This document shows positions 29,289 through 37,329 of a stretch of DNA of 64,000 bases, piece by piece. The stretch comes from Burkholderiales bacterium. GTDB taxonomy: Bacteria; Pseudomonadota; Gammaproteobacteria; Burkholderiales; WYBJ01. The position numbers were made by a program, and so were the translations under genes. Every line of letters begins with the position of its first letter. The first letter of the stretch is position 1. A model generated the notes under the pieces. That model was not told the DNA's origin. It searched no databases and worked only from the letters and a program-made list of their open reading frames with translations. The stretch is taken from positions 81,414-145,413 of the forward strand of contig JADLAC010000052.1 of assembly GCA_020848435.1 (NCBI GenBank), read 5' to 3'.

Positions 29289-31196
29289 ATGGCCGAGAGC
29301 TACCGCAATTTTCACCGCCGTTCGATCGAAGATCGCGAGGGCTTCTGGCGCGAGCAGGCCGCCTTGATCGAGTGGGAGCGCCCGTTCGAGCGCGTGCTCG
29401 ATTACGATCGGCCGCCGTTCGCGCGCTGGTTCGTAGGCGGGCGCACCAATCTTTGTCACAACGCGGTGGATCGTCACCTGGCCACGCGTGCCGCCCAGCC
29501 GGCGCTGATCTACGTCTCCACCGAAACGGGGGCCGAGCGCACCTACACCTACGGCGAGCTGCACGCCGAGGTCAATCGCTGTGCCGCCATGCTGCAGGCG
29601 CTCGGAGTTGGCAAGGGCGATCGCGTGCTCATCTACATGCCGATGATCCCGGAAGCGGTTTTCGCCATGCTCGCCACGGTGCGCCTCGGCGCCGTCCATT
29701 CCGTGGTGTTCGGCGGATTCGCTTCGCACAGCCTCGCCGCGCGCATCGACGACGCCCGTCCTGCCGTGATGATCACGGCCGACGCCGGCATGCGCATGGG
29801 CAAGGTGATTGCCTACAAGCCGCTGGTCGACGAAGCACTGCGGCTCGCCCAGCAGCCGCCGAAAAATGTCGTGATCTTCGATCGCGGCCTGGACAAGTCC
29901 ATGGCGCGGGTGGCCGGGCGGGATGTCGACTATGCCGAGCTGCGCGCTCGACACATGGACGCGCAGGTGCCGGTGACCTGGCTCGAATCCAACGAGCCAT
30001 CCTACATCCTCTACACCTCGGGGACGACGGGGCGTCCCAAGGGCGTGCAGCGCGACACCGGCGGCCACGCCGTGTCGCTCATCGCATCGATGAAGCACAT
30101 CTACTGCGGCGAGCCGGGGGAAACCTACTTTGCGACTTCCGACATCGGCTGGGTCGTCGGGCATTCGTATATCGTGTACGCGCCCCTGCTGCGCGGCATG
30201 GCGAGCGTGATGTACGAAGGCGTTCCGGTGCGCCCGGATGCAGGCATCTGGTGGAAGCTGGTGGAGCAGTACAAGGTAGCGGTCATGTTCTCCGCGCCGA
30301 CGGCGATCCGCGTGCTCAAGAAGCACGATCCGGCGTATCTCAAGAAGTACGACCTGAGCTCGCTCAAGCACCTGTTTCTCGCCGGCGAGCCGCTGGACGA
30401 GCCGACCGCACGCTGGATCGCGGACGCCCTTGAGCGTCCCGTGATCGATCACTACTGGCAGACCGAGACCGGCTGGTCGATCCTTGCATCGTATCCCGGC
30501 GTCGAAAGAACGCCGCTTAAGTTCGCCAGCCCGAGCTTCCCCGCCTACGGCTACGATCTGCGCTTGCTGCACGAGACGAGCGGCCAGGAAGTCGGCGACG
30601 AGGAGAAGGGCGTGGTCGCGATCGTGCCGCCGCTGCCGCCGGGCTGCCTCACGACAGTGTGGGGAGACGATGATCGCTTCGTCCAGACCTACTTCACCAG
30701 CTTTGCGGGCAAGCAGGTGTACTCCACCTTCGATTGGGGCATTCGCGATCGCGACGGCTATTACTTCATCCTCGGGCGCACCGACGACGTGATCAACGTC
30801 GCCGGCCATCGGCTTGGGACACGCGAAATCGAAGAGGCCGTCTGCTCGCACGCCAACGTGGCCGAAGTCGCCGTCGTCGGCGTGCAGGACAAGCTGAAGG
30901 GCCAGGTGCCGCTCGCATTCGCCGTCGCCAAGGATCCCTCGGGCCTCACGACGCCCGCGGCACGCAAGGCGATGGAGCAGGAAGTGTTCGACATCGTCGA
31001 TCAGCACCTCGGCGCGATCGGCCGGCCGGCGCACGTGTTGTTCGTGACGCTATTGCCCAAGACCCGCTCGGGCAAGGTCCTGCGGCGCAGCATCCAGGCG
31101 CTGGCCGAGGGACGCGACCCGGGCGATCTCACCACATTGGACGATCCGGCGGCGATCGAGCAGATCAAGAGCGCGATCGCTTCGGTGACAACGTAA
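29289..31196 (+). CDS. prpE: Propionate--CoA ligase (PrpE)
   Basis: A 635-residue ANL-superfamily AMP-forming synthetase of the acetyl/propionyl-CoA group. The P-loop is YTSGTTGRPKGVQRDTGGH, where the residues after KGV are typical of PrpE. ATSDIGWVVGHSYIVYAP, DHYWQTETGW (A5 motif) and the catalytic lysine in PKTRSGKVLRR follow. It starts the methylcitrate route by activating propionate. Three in-frame ATGs exist (29199, 29277, 29289); 29289 has GGAG six bases upstream and begins MAESYRNFHRRS, the usual start, so it was chosen. It sits 114 bases after acuI. Confidence 0.93.
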   Translation: MAESYRNFHRRSIEDREGFWREQAALIEWERPFERVLDYDRPPFARWFVGGRTNLCHNAVDRHLATRAAQPALIYVSTETGAERTYTYGELHAEVNRCAAMLQALGVGKGDRVLIYMPMIPEAVFAMLATVRLGAVHSVVFGGFASHSLAARIDDARPAVMITADAGMRMGKVIAYKPLVDEALRLAQQPPKNVVIFDRGLDKSMARVAGRDVDYAELRARHMDAQVPVTWLESNEPSYILYTSGTTGRPKGVQRDTGGHAVSLIASMKHIYCGEPGETYFATSDIGWVVGHSYIVYAPLLRGMASVMYEGVPVRPDAGIWWKLVEQYKVAVMFSAPTAIRVLKKHDPAYLKKYDLSSLKHLFLAGEPLDEPTARWIADALERPVIDHYWQTETGWSILASYPGVERTPLKFASPSFPAYGYDLRLLHETSGQEVGDEEKGVVAIVPPLPPGCLTTVWGDDDRFVQTYFTSFAGKQVYSTFDWGIRDRDGYYFILGRTDDVINVAGHRLGTREIEEAVCSHANVAEVAVVGVQDKLKGQVPLAFAVAKDPSGLTTPAARKAMEQEVFDIVDQHLGAIGRPAHVLFVTLLPKTRSGKVLRRSIQALAEGRDPGDLTTLDDPAAIEQIKSAIASVTT

Positions 31197-31367
31197 CTGT
31201 CACGCGCGCCGCCGGAGCATCGGCTCGCTCCATGAAGATGCTTCCACGCGTGATCGAAGCGCGCTACGTTTGCGGCTGCGGTGTCGATCTTGTGTTGAAT
31301 GCGCTGCCTAACGGACAGAACGGCTACCCCTCGCATCGCTTGTCGCGGGCGGATCGAGCTCCATCGG

Positions 31368-31769
31368 TCACGTTCCGGGGAAGGCTGACCGCAGGCCGAG
31401 GTGCTCGACGAAAGGATCGAAGTCTCGGTCGCTATGAAGCAGTATGAAACCGTCTTCGATGCAACGCGTTGCAATCACGCTGTCGATCGGCTTTCGCACC
31501 GTAACGCCCTTGGCGCGCAGGATGCGGTAGTTCTTTGCGGCCTGAACAGCAATCTCCTTGCCGCCGAGGTTCACCACGAGCAACGACGTCAGAAGCTTTC
31601 TGGCTTGAACGAACTCGCGTTCGGCGCCGAATCCCTGGAGGACTTCGGTCAAACAGAGATCGCCGATGGCAATCGGCTCTGCTTCGAGAAGTACGTGCAG
31701 CCTATCGGTCTGAGGACTTGCGAGGCCACGAAAGTAGTCTATCCAAACACTCGAATCGACCAGGATCAC
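31368..31769 (-). CDS. vapC: VapC-type PIN-domain ribonuclease toxin
   Basis: A 133-residue PIN-domain protein starting from GTG, (M)ILVDSSVWIDYF. The four acidic residues of the metal site are visible: Asp4, Glu42 (CLTEVLQG), Asp96 (KPIDSVIA) and the Asp114/Asp116 pair (LHSDRDFD). VapC toxins cleave tRNA or rRNA when freed from VapB. The GTG overlaps the vapB stop by four bases (GTGA), which sets the start and indicates coupled translation. The longer frame up to 32000 is the antisense of nothing recognisable and overlaps vapB. The target RNA is unknown. Confidence 0.93.
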   Translation of the reverse strand: MILVDSSVWIDYFRGLASPQTDRLHVLLEAEPIAIGDLCLTEVLQGFGAEREFVQARKLLTSLLVVNLGGKEIAVQAAKNYRILRAKGVTVRKPIDSVIATRCIEDGFILLHSDRDFDPFVEHLGLRSAFPGT

Positions 31770-31960
31770 TGATCTGTTCTCATGGCGTCGAGATCGCCCT
31801 GCCAATCCAACTTGCCGCGAAAGCGCCGGATCCGCTCCTGTTGCCGCAGCTTCAACAGCGTTCGGAGGCCGAGCTCCACCACTTCCCGCTTGGTCTTGAG
31901 ACCTGTAGCGCGCAGCGTCTCTTTCATGAGCGTGTCGTCGATGACGATGTTCGTTCGCAT
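31766..31960 (-). CDS. vapB: VapB-type antitoxin (ribbon-helix-helix)
   Basis: A 64-residue antitoxin beginning MRTNIVIDDTLMKETLRATG, the RHH DNA-binding pattern, with KTKREVVELGLRTLLKLR as the dimerising helices and a C-terminal RFRGKLDWQGDL that would wrap around the VapC active site. The RFRG-x-L-W tail is typical of the VapB2-type antitoxins. The ATG is directly adjacent to a perfect inverted repeat (31961-31992), the likely binding site for VapBC autorepression. No Shine-Dalgarno sequence is seen before this start. It lies between metabolic genes, as is usual for laterally moving toxin-antitoxin pairs. Confidence 0.92.
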   Translation of the reverse strand: MRTNIVIDDTLMKETLRATGLKTKREVVELGLRTLLKLRQQERIRRFRGKLDWQGDLDAMRTDQ

Positions 31961-31992
31961 GATGTGTACTGTAAATGTGGAATGTACACATC
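31961..31992 (-). promoter_or_regulatory. vapBC operator (perfect inverted repeat)
   Basis: Nine-base perfect arms GATGTGTAC (31961-31969) and GTACACATC (31984-31992), 14 bases apart, one arm touching the vapB ATG. Ribbon-helix-helix antitoxins typically bind such paired half-sites. The promoter must overlap it; -10-like hexamers on the minus strand are TACATT and TACAGT. Confidence 0.65.
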
Positions 31993-32110
31993 TTAGGCAC
32001 GAATCAAGAACAACATCCGCAACTGGAGCCTCTGGTCCCAGCGGATGGCGATTGCGCGCGCCCTCAGCGAACCCTATGATCGCTGCAACGCGAGCAGCCG
32101 GGAGTCGTGC

Positions 32111-33295
32111 ATGCGCAACGCGCAGACCTTGTTCCTGAATCTCGGCCATACCATCGATCACCTGATGCTGCTCATCTTTCCCACGGTGGTGATCGCGATG
32201 GCGCCCGAGTTCGGCCGCTCCTACGGGGAAATGCTGGCCCTGTCTCTCGGCGGCTTCATTGCCTTCGGCGCGGGCTCGCTGCCCGCCGGCTGGCTCGCGG
32301 ACCACTGGAGCCGCCGCGGCATGATGGTGATCTTCTTCTTCGGCATAGGCGCTGCCGGGGTGCTGGTCGGCCTGGCGCGCTCCACGCTGGAGATCGCCGC
32401 CGCGCTCACCCTGGTAGGTCTCTTCGGTGCCATTTACCATCCAGTGGGCATCGCGATGCTGGTCAAAGGCCAGCCCAATGTCGGCCGGGTCTTGGGTGTG
32501 AACGGGGTGTACGGCAACCTGGGCATCGCATTCGCGGCGCTCAGCGCGGGCGCGCTGGCGCATGCATTTGGCTGGCGTGCCGCTTTCCTCATTCCGGGCG
32601 CCGTCACCGTTGCGATCGGTGCGGGCTTTCTGCTGTACGGCCAGGACGAGCCTGCGGGTGCCGCGGCGAACGCGCGCAAAGCGCTTGCCCAGGTCGATCG
32701 TTCGATCCTCGTCCGTGCGTTCGCGGTGATGATGATCGCGACGGTATGCGGCGGTTTCATTTTCAATGCGACCACGGTAGCGATGCCGAAAGTCTTCGAC
32801 GAACGGCTGAAGGCGTTGACCGAGACCACGCTCGGGATCGGGGTGATCGTCGCCGTGGTCTACGCCTTCGCCGCCATGGCCCAGCTCGTCGTTGGCTTCT
32901 TCATCGATCGCAAGCCCATCCGCAGCGTGTTCATCCCGGTGGTGGCGCTGCAGGTGCCGCTGCTGTTCCTCGCGGGCTCGGTGCAAGACTACCTGCTGAT
33001 TGCGGTGGCATTCGCGATGATGTTCTTCGTCTTCGGCCAGATTCCGATCAACGACGCCATGATTGCCGCCTACACGAGCGAGGCGTGGCGGGCGCGCGTG
33101 TACGCGGTGAAGTACGTCATCTCCTTCACGGTCAGCGCGGGCGCGGTGCAGCTCGTGGCGTGGCTGCACCAATCGACCGGGGACTTCCGCCGGCTCTTCC
33201 TGGTGCTCACCCTCGTCGCGCTGCTATCGGCGAGTGCCGCGCTGTTCTATCCCGGGCCGCGGCCGCGCGCGGCGGTGCAGCCGGCGCGCGGCTAG
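32111..33295 (+). CDS. MFS transporter
   Basis: A 394-residue major facilitator with about 12 membrane helices. The motif-A loop between helices 2 and 3 reads GWLADHWSRRGMM, and a second half-copy lies near FFIDRKPIRS. The start ATG at 32111 has GGGAG upstream and begins MRNAQTLFLNLGHTIDHLMLLIFP; the open frame to 32045 is less likely. The family is broad (sugars, acids, drugs), and no substrate can be assigned. It may be an exporter or importer for a metabolite of the neighbouring genes. It is convergent with the next gene; the stops are four bases apart. Confidence 0.88.
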   Translation: MRNAQTLFLNLGHTIDHLMLLIFPTVVIAMAPEFGRSYGEMLALSLGGFIAFGAGSLPAGWLADHWSRRGMMVIFFFGIGAAGVLVGLARSTLEIAAALTLVGLFGAIYHPVGIAMLVKGQPNVGRVLGVNGVYGNLGIAFAALSAGALAHAFGWRAAFLIPGAVTVAIGAGFLLYGQDEPAGAAANARKALAQVDRSILVRAFAVMMIATVCGGFIFNATTVAMPKVFDERLKALTETTLGIGVIVAVVYAFAAMAQLVVGFFIDRKPIRSVFIPVVALQVPLLFLAGSVQDYLLIAVAFAMMFFVFGQIPINDAMIAAYTSEAWRARVYAVKYVISFTVSAGAVQLVAWLHQSTGDFRRLFLVLTLVALLSASAALFYPGPRPRAAVQPARG

Positions 33296-34029
33296 GAGCC
33301 GATCTCGAACGGATCGTCCCTGCCGGCGTAGATGCGACGCATGATCGATTTCTCGCGCGCCTCGATCGTGGCGAGGAAGTGGGTCGCGCCGGCCATGTGC
33401 CTGAAGGCGACGAAGCCTCGCTCCAGAAAGTCCTGCAGCTCGCCGAAACCGGCGGTGCGGGCGGGCTTGCGCATCATGCGCAGCGTGGGATAGAGCAGCG
33501 GTTTGGCGACCACCGCGTCGAGCGCCTGACCCACGCGCAAGATCAGCTCCAACTGGTGGCTGCGATCGGCACGGTTGTCGCAATCGCGATAGGCCTGCGC
33601 GTAGTCGGACACCTCGATGCGCCTGCGCCGGCCCATGAGCTTCGTCAACGCGGCGGCGAGCGCGCGATCGAGCTCGACGGTGAGGGCGTTCACCTCGATC
33701 GCCAAGGCGATGGTGTACAAGGCGGGATTGGGCAGCAGCTTCACCATCAACGGATAGATGCGCTCGACATCCTCGTCGCGGCGGCTGAAGTCGCGACTGC
33801 CGTAGACGTCGCTAAGGAAGAACTCCGCCGCCGGGCGATAACGCTGATCGGCGAGCAGATCGGCATAGGTGCGCGCGAGACGCCGCGTCTGCCACTCGCG
33901 CAGCGCAGCCAGCAGCCCAGCCTGTCCCGTGTTCGCCGGCTGCCCGATGCGCAAGGAGCGGTTGCGTTCGAGCTGAGCGCGCAGCAGCGCAGGGACGTCG
34001 GAGGGAAGCGCGTTGGCGTCGAGCGCCAT
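33292..34029 (-). CDS. Conserved hypothetical protein (soluble, helical)
   Basis: A 245-residue protein with no signal peptide or membrane helix. It is predicted mostly helical. A notable segment is EFFLSDVYGSRDFSRRDEDVERI near residues 68-90 in two parts, which recurs in proteins I recall only as uncharacterised. Near the C-terminus are GFVAFRHMAGATHFLATIEARE and RRIYAG. The ATG at 34029 was chosen because a TATAAT hexamer (minus strand, 34065-34070) lies so close to the alternative start at 34062 that transcription would begin after it. It is divergent from the aldehyde dehydrogenase gene. Confidence 0.75.
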   Translation of the reverse strand: MALDANALPSDVPALLRAQLERNRSLRIGQPANTGQAGLLAALREWQTRRLARTYADLLADQRYRPAAEFFLSDVYGSRDFSRRDEDVERIYPLMVKLLPNPALYTIALAIEVNALTVELDRALAAALTKLMGRRRRIEVSDYAQAYRDCDNRADRSHQLELILRVGQALDAVVAKPLLYPTLRMMRKPARTAGFGELQDFLERGFVAFRHMAGATHFLATIEAREKSIMRRIYAGRDDPFEIGS

Positions 34030-34064
34030 GATATGCGGGCTTGAACGCGGACAGGGAAGCATCG

Positions 34065-34070
34065 ATTATA
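34065..34070 (-). promoter_or_regulatory. Consensus -10 element for the hypothetical gene
   Basis: Reads TATAAT on the minus strand, 36 bases upstream of the ATG at 34029. The -35 at 17 bases is poor. It decides against a start at 34062. Confidence 0.4.
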
Positions 34071-34141
34071 GCTGCTGGCCGCTGAGCGACCTGCGCCATG
34101 CGGGCCGCTTGCCGGCATTCCCGAGCGACATACTCACACCG

Positions 34142-35557
34142 ATGTCAGCCAACGAGGCACACTGCCTGCCTGAAGCCGCGCTGTTCGGGGCGCAGCGGCG
34201 CGCGTTCGAAAACGACCGGCTGCCGCGCTGGCAGCAGCGGCGGGCTCATCTCGAGACCTTGGCGCGGACGCTACAGCGCCATGGCGATGTGCTCGCCGCC
34301 GCGGTCGATGCCGACTTCGGCGGCCGCTCTCGCCACGAGACGGCGCTGCTCGAGCTTTTCCCGAGTCATGCGGCGATCCGCCACGCGCGCCGGCACGTGC
34401 GCCGCTGGATGCGCGCGCAGCCCAGGCCGGTCGCATGGTGGTCGCTGCCGGGCCGCGCACGCGTGCTCTGGCAGCCGCTCGGCGTGGTCGGGATCGTGGT
34501 GCCCTGGAACTATCCGATCTATCTCGCCGTCGCGCCGCTCGCGTCGGCGCTCGCCGCAGGCAATCGCGTGCTGCTGAAGATGCCCGAGCGCGTGCCGCGT
34601 ACCAGCGAGACCTTCGCCGCGATGATCGGCGCAGCGTTCGCGGCGGATCATGTGCAGGTGGTGCTCGGCGATGCCGAGGTCGCGCGGCGTTTCGTCGCAT
34701 TGCCGTTCGATCACCTGCTCTTCACCGGATCGAGCGCGGTGGGAAAGCAGGTGATGCACGCGGCGGCGGAGAATCTCACGCCGGTCACGCTGGAGCTCGG
34801 CGGCAAGTCGCCCGCGATCGTCGCGCCGGGCTACGACATCGCCCGCGCCGCCGAGCGCATCATGGTCGGCAAGTGCATGAACGCGGGCCAGACCTGCATC
34901 GCCCCGGACTATGTGTTGCTGCCGCGTGGCAGCGAAGCGCAATTCACGGCCGCGGCGCGCGCGTTCGTCGCTCGGGCTTACCCTCGCCTGGACGCGAATC
35001 CCGACTACAGCGCGATCGTCGACGAGGGCCATTACCGCCGGCTGGCGAGCTATGTCGAGGAGGCGCGGGGCCTCGGCGCCGAAGTCGTCGAGCTGGCGCA
35101 GGTCGCAGCGGTGAGCACCGCACGCAAGATGGCGCCTGCGTTGGTGCTCGGGGCTACGGATGCAATGCGCATCATGCGCGATGAGATCTTCGGGCCGTTG
35201 CTGCCGCTCGTGCCCTACGACGAGCTGAACGATGCGCTGCGTTACGTCAACGCACGAGCCCGTCCGCTCGCGCTGTACTACTTCGATTCGGACGGCGAGC
35301 GCATCCAATCCGTCCTCGAACGCACGCATGCCGGCGGCGTCACCGTGAACGACACCATCCTGCACATCGCCCAGGACGCGCTGCCCTTCGGCGGTGTCGG
35401 TCAGAGCGGCATGGGCCACTACCATGGCGAGGCCGGCTTCCGCACCTTTTCCAAGTCGAAGGGCGTGTTCCTGCAAGCGCGCGTCAATGCGATGGGCTTG
35501 CTCACCCCGCCGTACGGCAAGGGATTCGACCGGCTGCTGCGCTGGCTGTTACCTTGA
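34142..35557 (+). CDS. Aldehyde dehydrogenase (coniferyl aldehyde dehydrogenase-like)
   Basis: A 471-residue ALDH. The N-terminal LPRWQQRRAHLETLARTLQRH and GVVGIVVPWNYPIYLAVAPL fit the class III/coniferyl aldehyde dehydrogenase group. The catalytic Glu is in LELGGKSPAIV and the nucleophilic Cys in NAGQTCIAPDY. The C-terminus SKGVFLQARVNAMGLLTPPYG is typical of that group. The ATG at 34142 begins MSANEAHCLPEAALF; the frame upstream is unrelated. The GMC oxidoreductase gene begins one base after its stop, so alcohol and aldehyde oxidation are coupled. Long-chain aldehydes are plausible substrates given the lipid genes that follow. Confidence 0.9.
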   Translation: MSANEAHCLPEAALFGAQRRAFENDRLPRWQQRRAHLETLARTLQRHGDVLAAAVDADFGGRSRHETALLELFPSHAAIRHARRHVRRWMRAQPRPVAWWSLPGRARVLWQPLGVVGIVVPWNYPIYLAVAPLASALAAGNRVLLKMPERVPRTSETFAAMIGAAFAADHVQVVLGDAEVARRFVALPFDHLLFTGSSAVGKQVMHAAAENLTPVTLELGGKSPAIVAPGYDIARAAERIMVGKCMNAGQTCIAPDYVLLPRGSEAQFTAAARAFVARAYPRLDANPDYSAIVDEGHYRRLASYVEEARGLGAEVVELAQVAAVSTARKMAPALVLGATDAMRIMRDEIFGPLLPLVPYDELNDALRYVNARARPLALYYFDSDGERIQSVLERTHAGGVTVNDTILHIAQDALPFGGVGQSGMGHYHGEAGFRTFSKSKGVFLQARVNAMGLLTPPYGKGFDRLLRWLLP

Positions 35558-35558
35558 C

Positions 35559-37163
35559 GTGACACGAACGTTCGACTACGTGATCGTAGGCGCCGGCTCG
35601 GCCGGTTGCGTGCTCGCCCAGCGCCTGTCGGCCGATCCGCGCACCAGCGTGTGCTTGCTCGAGGCCGGCCCCGCGGATCGCCATCCGCTCATCCACCTGC
35701 CCATGGGGCTGCTGTGGCTCATGCACAGCCGCACGCTCAACTGGCGCTACTGGACGGTGCCGCAAGCCGAGCTCAATGGCCGCCGGCTCTACTGCCCGCG
35801 CGGGCGCATGCTGGGCGGCAGCAGCTCGAGCAATGCGATGTGTTACACCCGCGGCCATGGCGCCGACTACGACGATTGGCGCGATTGCGGCAACCCGGGC
35901 TGGGGATACGACGATGTGCTGCCCTATTTTCTGCGCGCCGAAAGTCAGGAGCGCGGGGCTTCGGCATTCCACGGCGCCGGCGGCCCGCTGTCGGTATGCG
36001 ACCTGCGCTCGCCCAGCCGCTTGAGCACCGCGTTCGTCCAGGCCGCCATCGAAGCCGGCTACCCGGGCAACGACGACTTCAACGCCGTGCGCCAGGAGGG
36101 CGTCGGCCTCTATCAAGTGACGCAACGGGGCGGGCTACGCTGCTCCACGGCGCGCGCCTATCTCGCGCCCGCGCGCGGCCGCGCAAATCTCGCCGTCCTC
36201 ACCAATGCCCATGCCAGTCGCATCGGCCTGGCGGACCGGCGCGCCGAGTTGGTGGAATTCATCATCGGGGGCAGCGCGCAAACGGTTCGCGCGCGGCGCG
36301 AGGTCATCCTTTGCGCCGGCGCCATCAATTCGCCGCAGCTCCTCATGCTCTCCGGGATCGGTCCGGCGGAGCATCTGCGTGCGCACGGCATCGCACCCGT
36401 CGTCGATGCGCCGGAGGTAGGCGGAAACCTGCAGGACCACCTCGACGTGATCGTCGTGCACGCGTGCAAGCAGCCCGTCTCGTACGGCTTCACGGCCGCG
36501 AGCACGTTCCGGCTACCGCTGGAAGCGATCCGGCTCGCATGGTCGCGGCGCGGCATGCTGACGACCAACGGCGCCGAGGCCGGCGGCTTCGCGCGCAGCG
36601 CCGCGACCGAGCCGCGCCCGGATCTCCAGTTCCATTTCACGCCGATCCGCCTCAACAACCACGGGCTGGACGTGCGCTACCTGTTCGGCCACGGCTATTC
36701 GCTGCACGTGTGCGGCTTGCGACCGGCGAGCCGTGGTCGCGTCACGCTCCAATCGCGCGACCCGAACACGGCGCCGTGCATCGATCCGGCATACCTATCG
36801 GATGCGGCCGATCTGGAAACGCTGGTGCGCGGATTCCAAGCGGCGCGGCGCATTCTCCAAGCTCCCGCCTTCGAGCGCTATCGGGGCGTGGAGCTCTCGC
36901 CGGGAGCGTCGGTGCGAACGCCCGACGATATTCGCGCATTCATCCGCGCCAAGGCAGAGACGATCTATCACCCCGCCGGCACCTGCCGCATGGGCAGCGA
37001 CGCGCGCGCGGTGCTCGACTCGCGCTTGCGCGTGCGGGGGGTCGAGCGGCTGCGCGTGGTCGATGCTTCCATCATGCCGCGCCTGGTCGCCGGTAACACC
37101 AACGCAGCCGTGATCATGATCGCCGAGAAGGCGGCCGATCTCATTCGCGAAGACGCAGCTTGA
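35559..37163 (+). CDS. GMC-family FAD-dependent alcohol oxidoreductase (choline dehydrogenase/AlkJ-like)
   Basis: A 534-residue glucose-methanol-choline oxidoreductase. FAD motif YVIVGAGSAGCVLAQRLSAD is at residues 6-25; GMC signature 1 is GRMLGGSSSSNAM and signature 2 is AGAINSPQLLMLSGIG. The active-site histidine lies in IYHPAGTCRMG, with the Asn/His partner near NTNAAVIMIAEKA. The closest named groups are choline dehydrogenase and AlkJ-type alcohol dehydrogenases. The start is GTG at 35559, the only sensible one after the ALDH stop. It probably oxidises an alcohol to the aldehyde used by the ALDH; a fatty alcohol is an inference from context. Confidence 0.9.
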   Translation: MTRTFDYVIVGAGSAGCVLAQRLSADPRTSVCLLEAGPADRHPLIHLPMGLLWLMHSRTLNWRYWTVPQAELNGRRLYCPRGRMLGGSSSSNAMCYTRGHGADYDDWRDCGNPGWGYDDVLPYFLRAESQERGASAFHGAGGPLSVCDLRSPSRLSTAFVQAAIEAGYPGNDDFNAVRQEGVGLYQVTQRGGLRCSTARAYLAPARGRANLAVLTNAHASRIGLADRRAELVEFIIGGSAQTVRARREVILCAGAINSPQLLMLSGIGPAEHLRAHGIAPVVDAPEVGGNLQDHLDVIVVHACKQPVSYGFTAASTFRLPLEAIRLAWSRRGMLTTNGAEAGGFARSAATEPRPDLQFHFTPIRLNNHGLDVRYLFGHGYSLHVCGLRPASRGRVTLQSRDPNTAPCIDPAYLSDAADLETLVRGFQAARRILQAPAFERYRGVELSPGASVRTPDDIRAFIRAKAETIYHPAGTCRMGSDARAVLDSRLRVRGVERLRVVDASIMPRLVAGNTNAAVIMIAEKAADLIREDAA

Positions 37164-37329
37164 GCGGCCGCAGCGGGGCTCGTCGACGGGCAGAAGGCGT
37201 AGCCGTTCGAGCTTGCAGTCAGGCATCCGGCGTTGGACGCAAGTCTTGATGGCCACGAGAAAGCAGAGCCGGGTGCGCCGCGGGAGCAATGGCGGGACCG
37301 GCGAGGAGCGCGAATCGAGCTGTCCGCGA

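Noticed and set aside
28107..31034. 975-codon open frame on the minus strand across acuI and prpE
   Set aside because: Antisense to two genes with intact catalytic motifs.
31200..31367. RNA gene or small gene between prpE and vapC
   Set aside because: No tRNA-like arms, no ribosome-binding site and no convincing frame were found.
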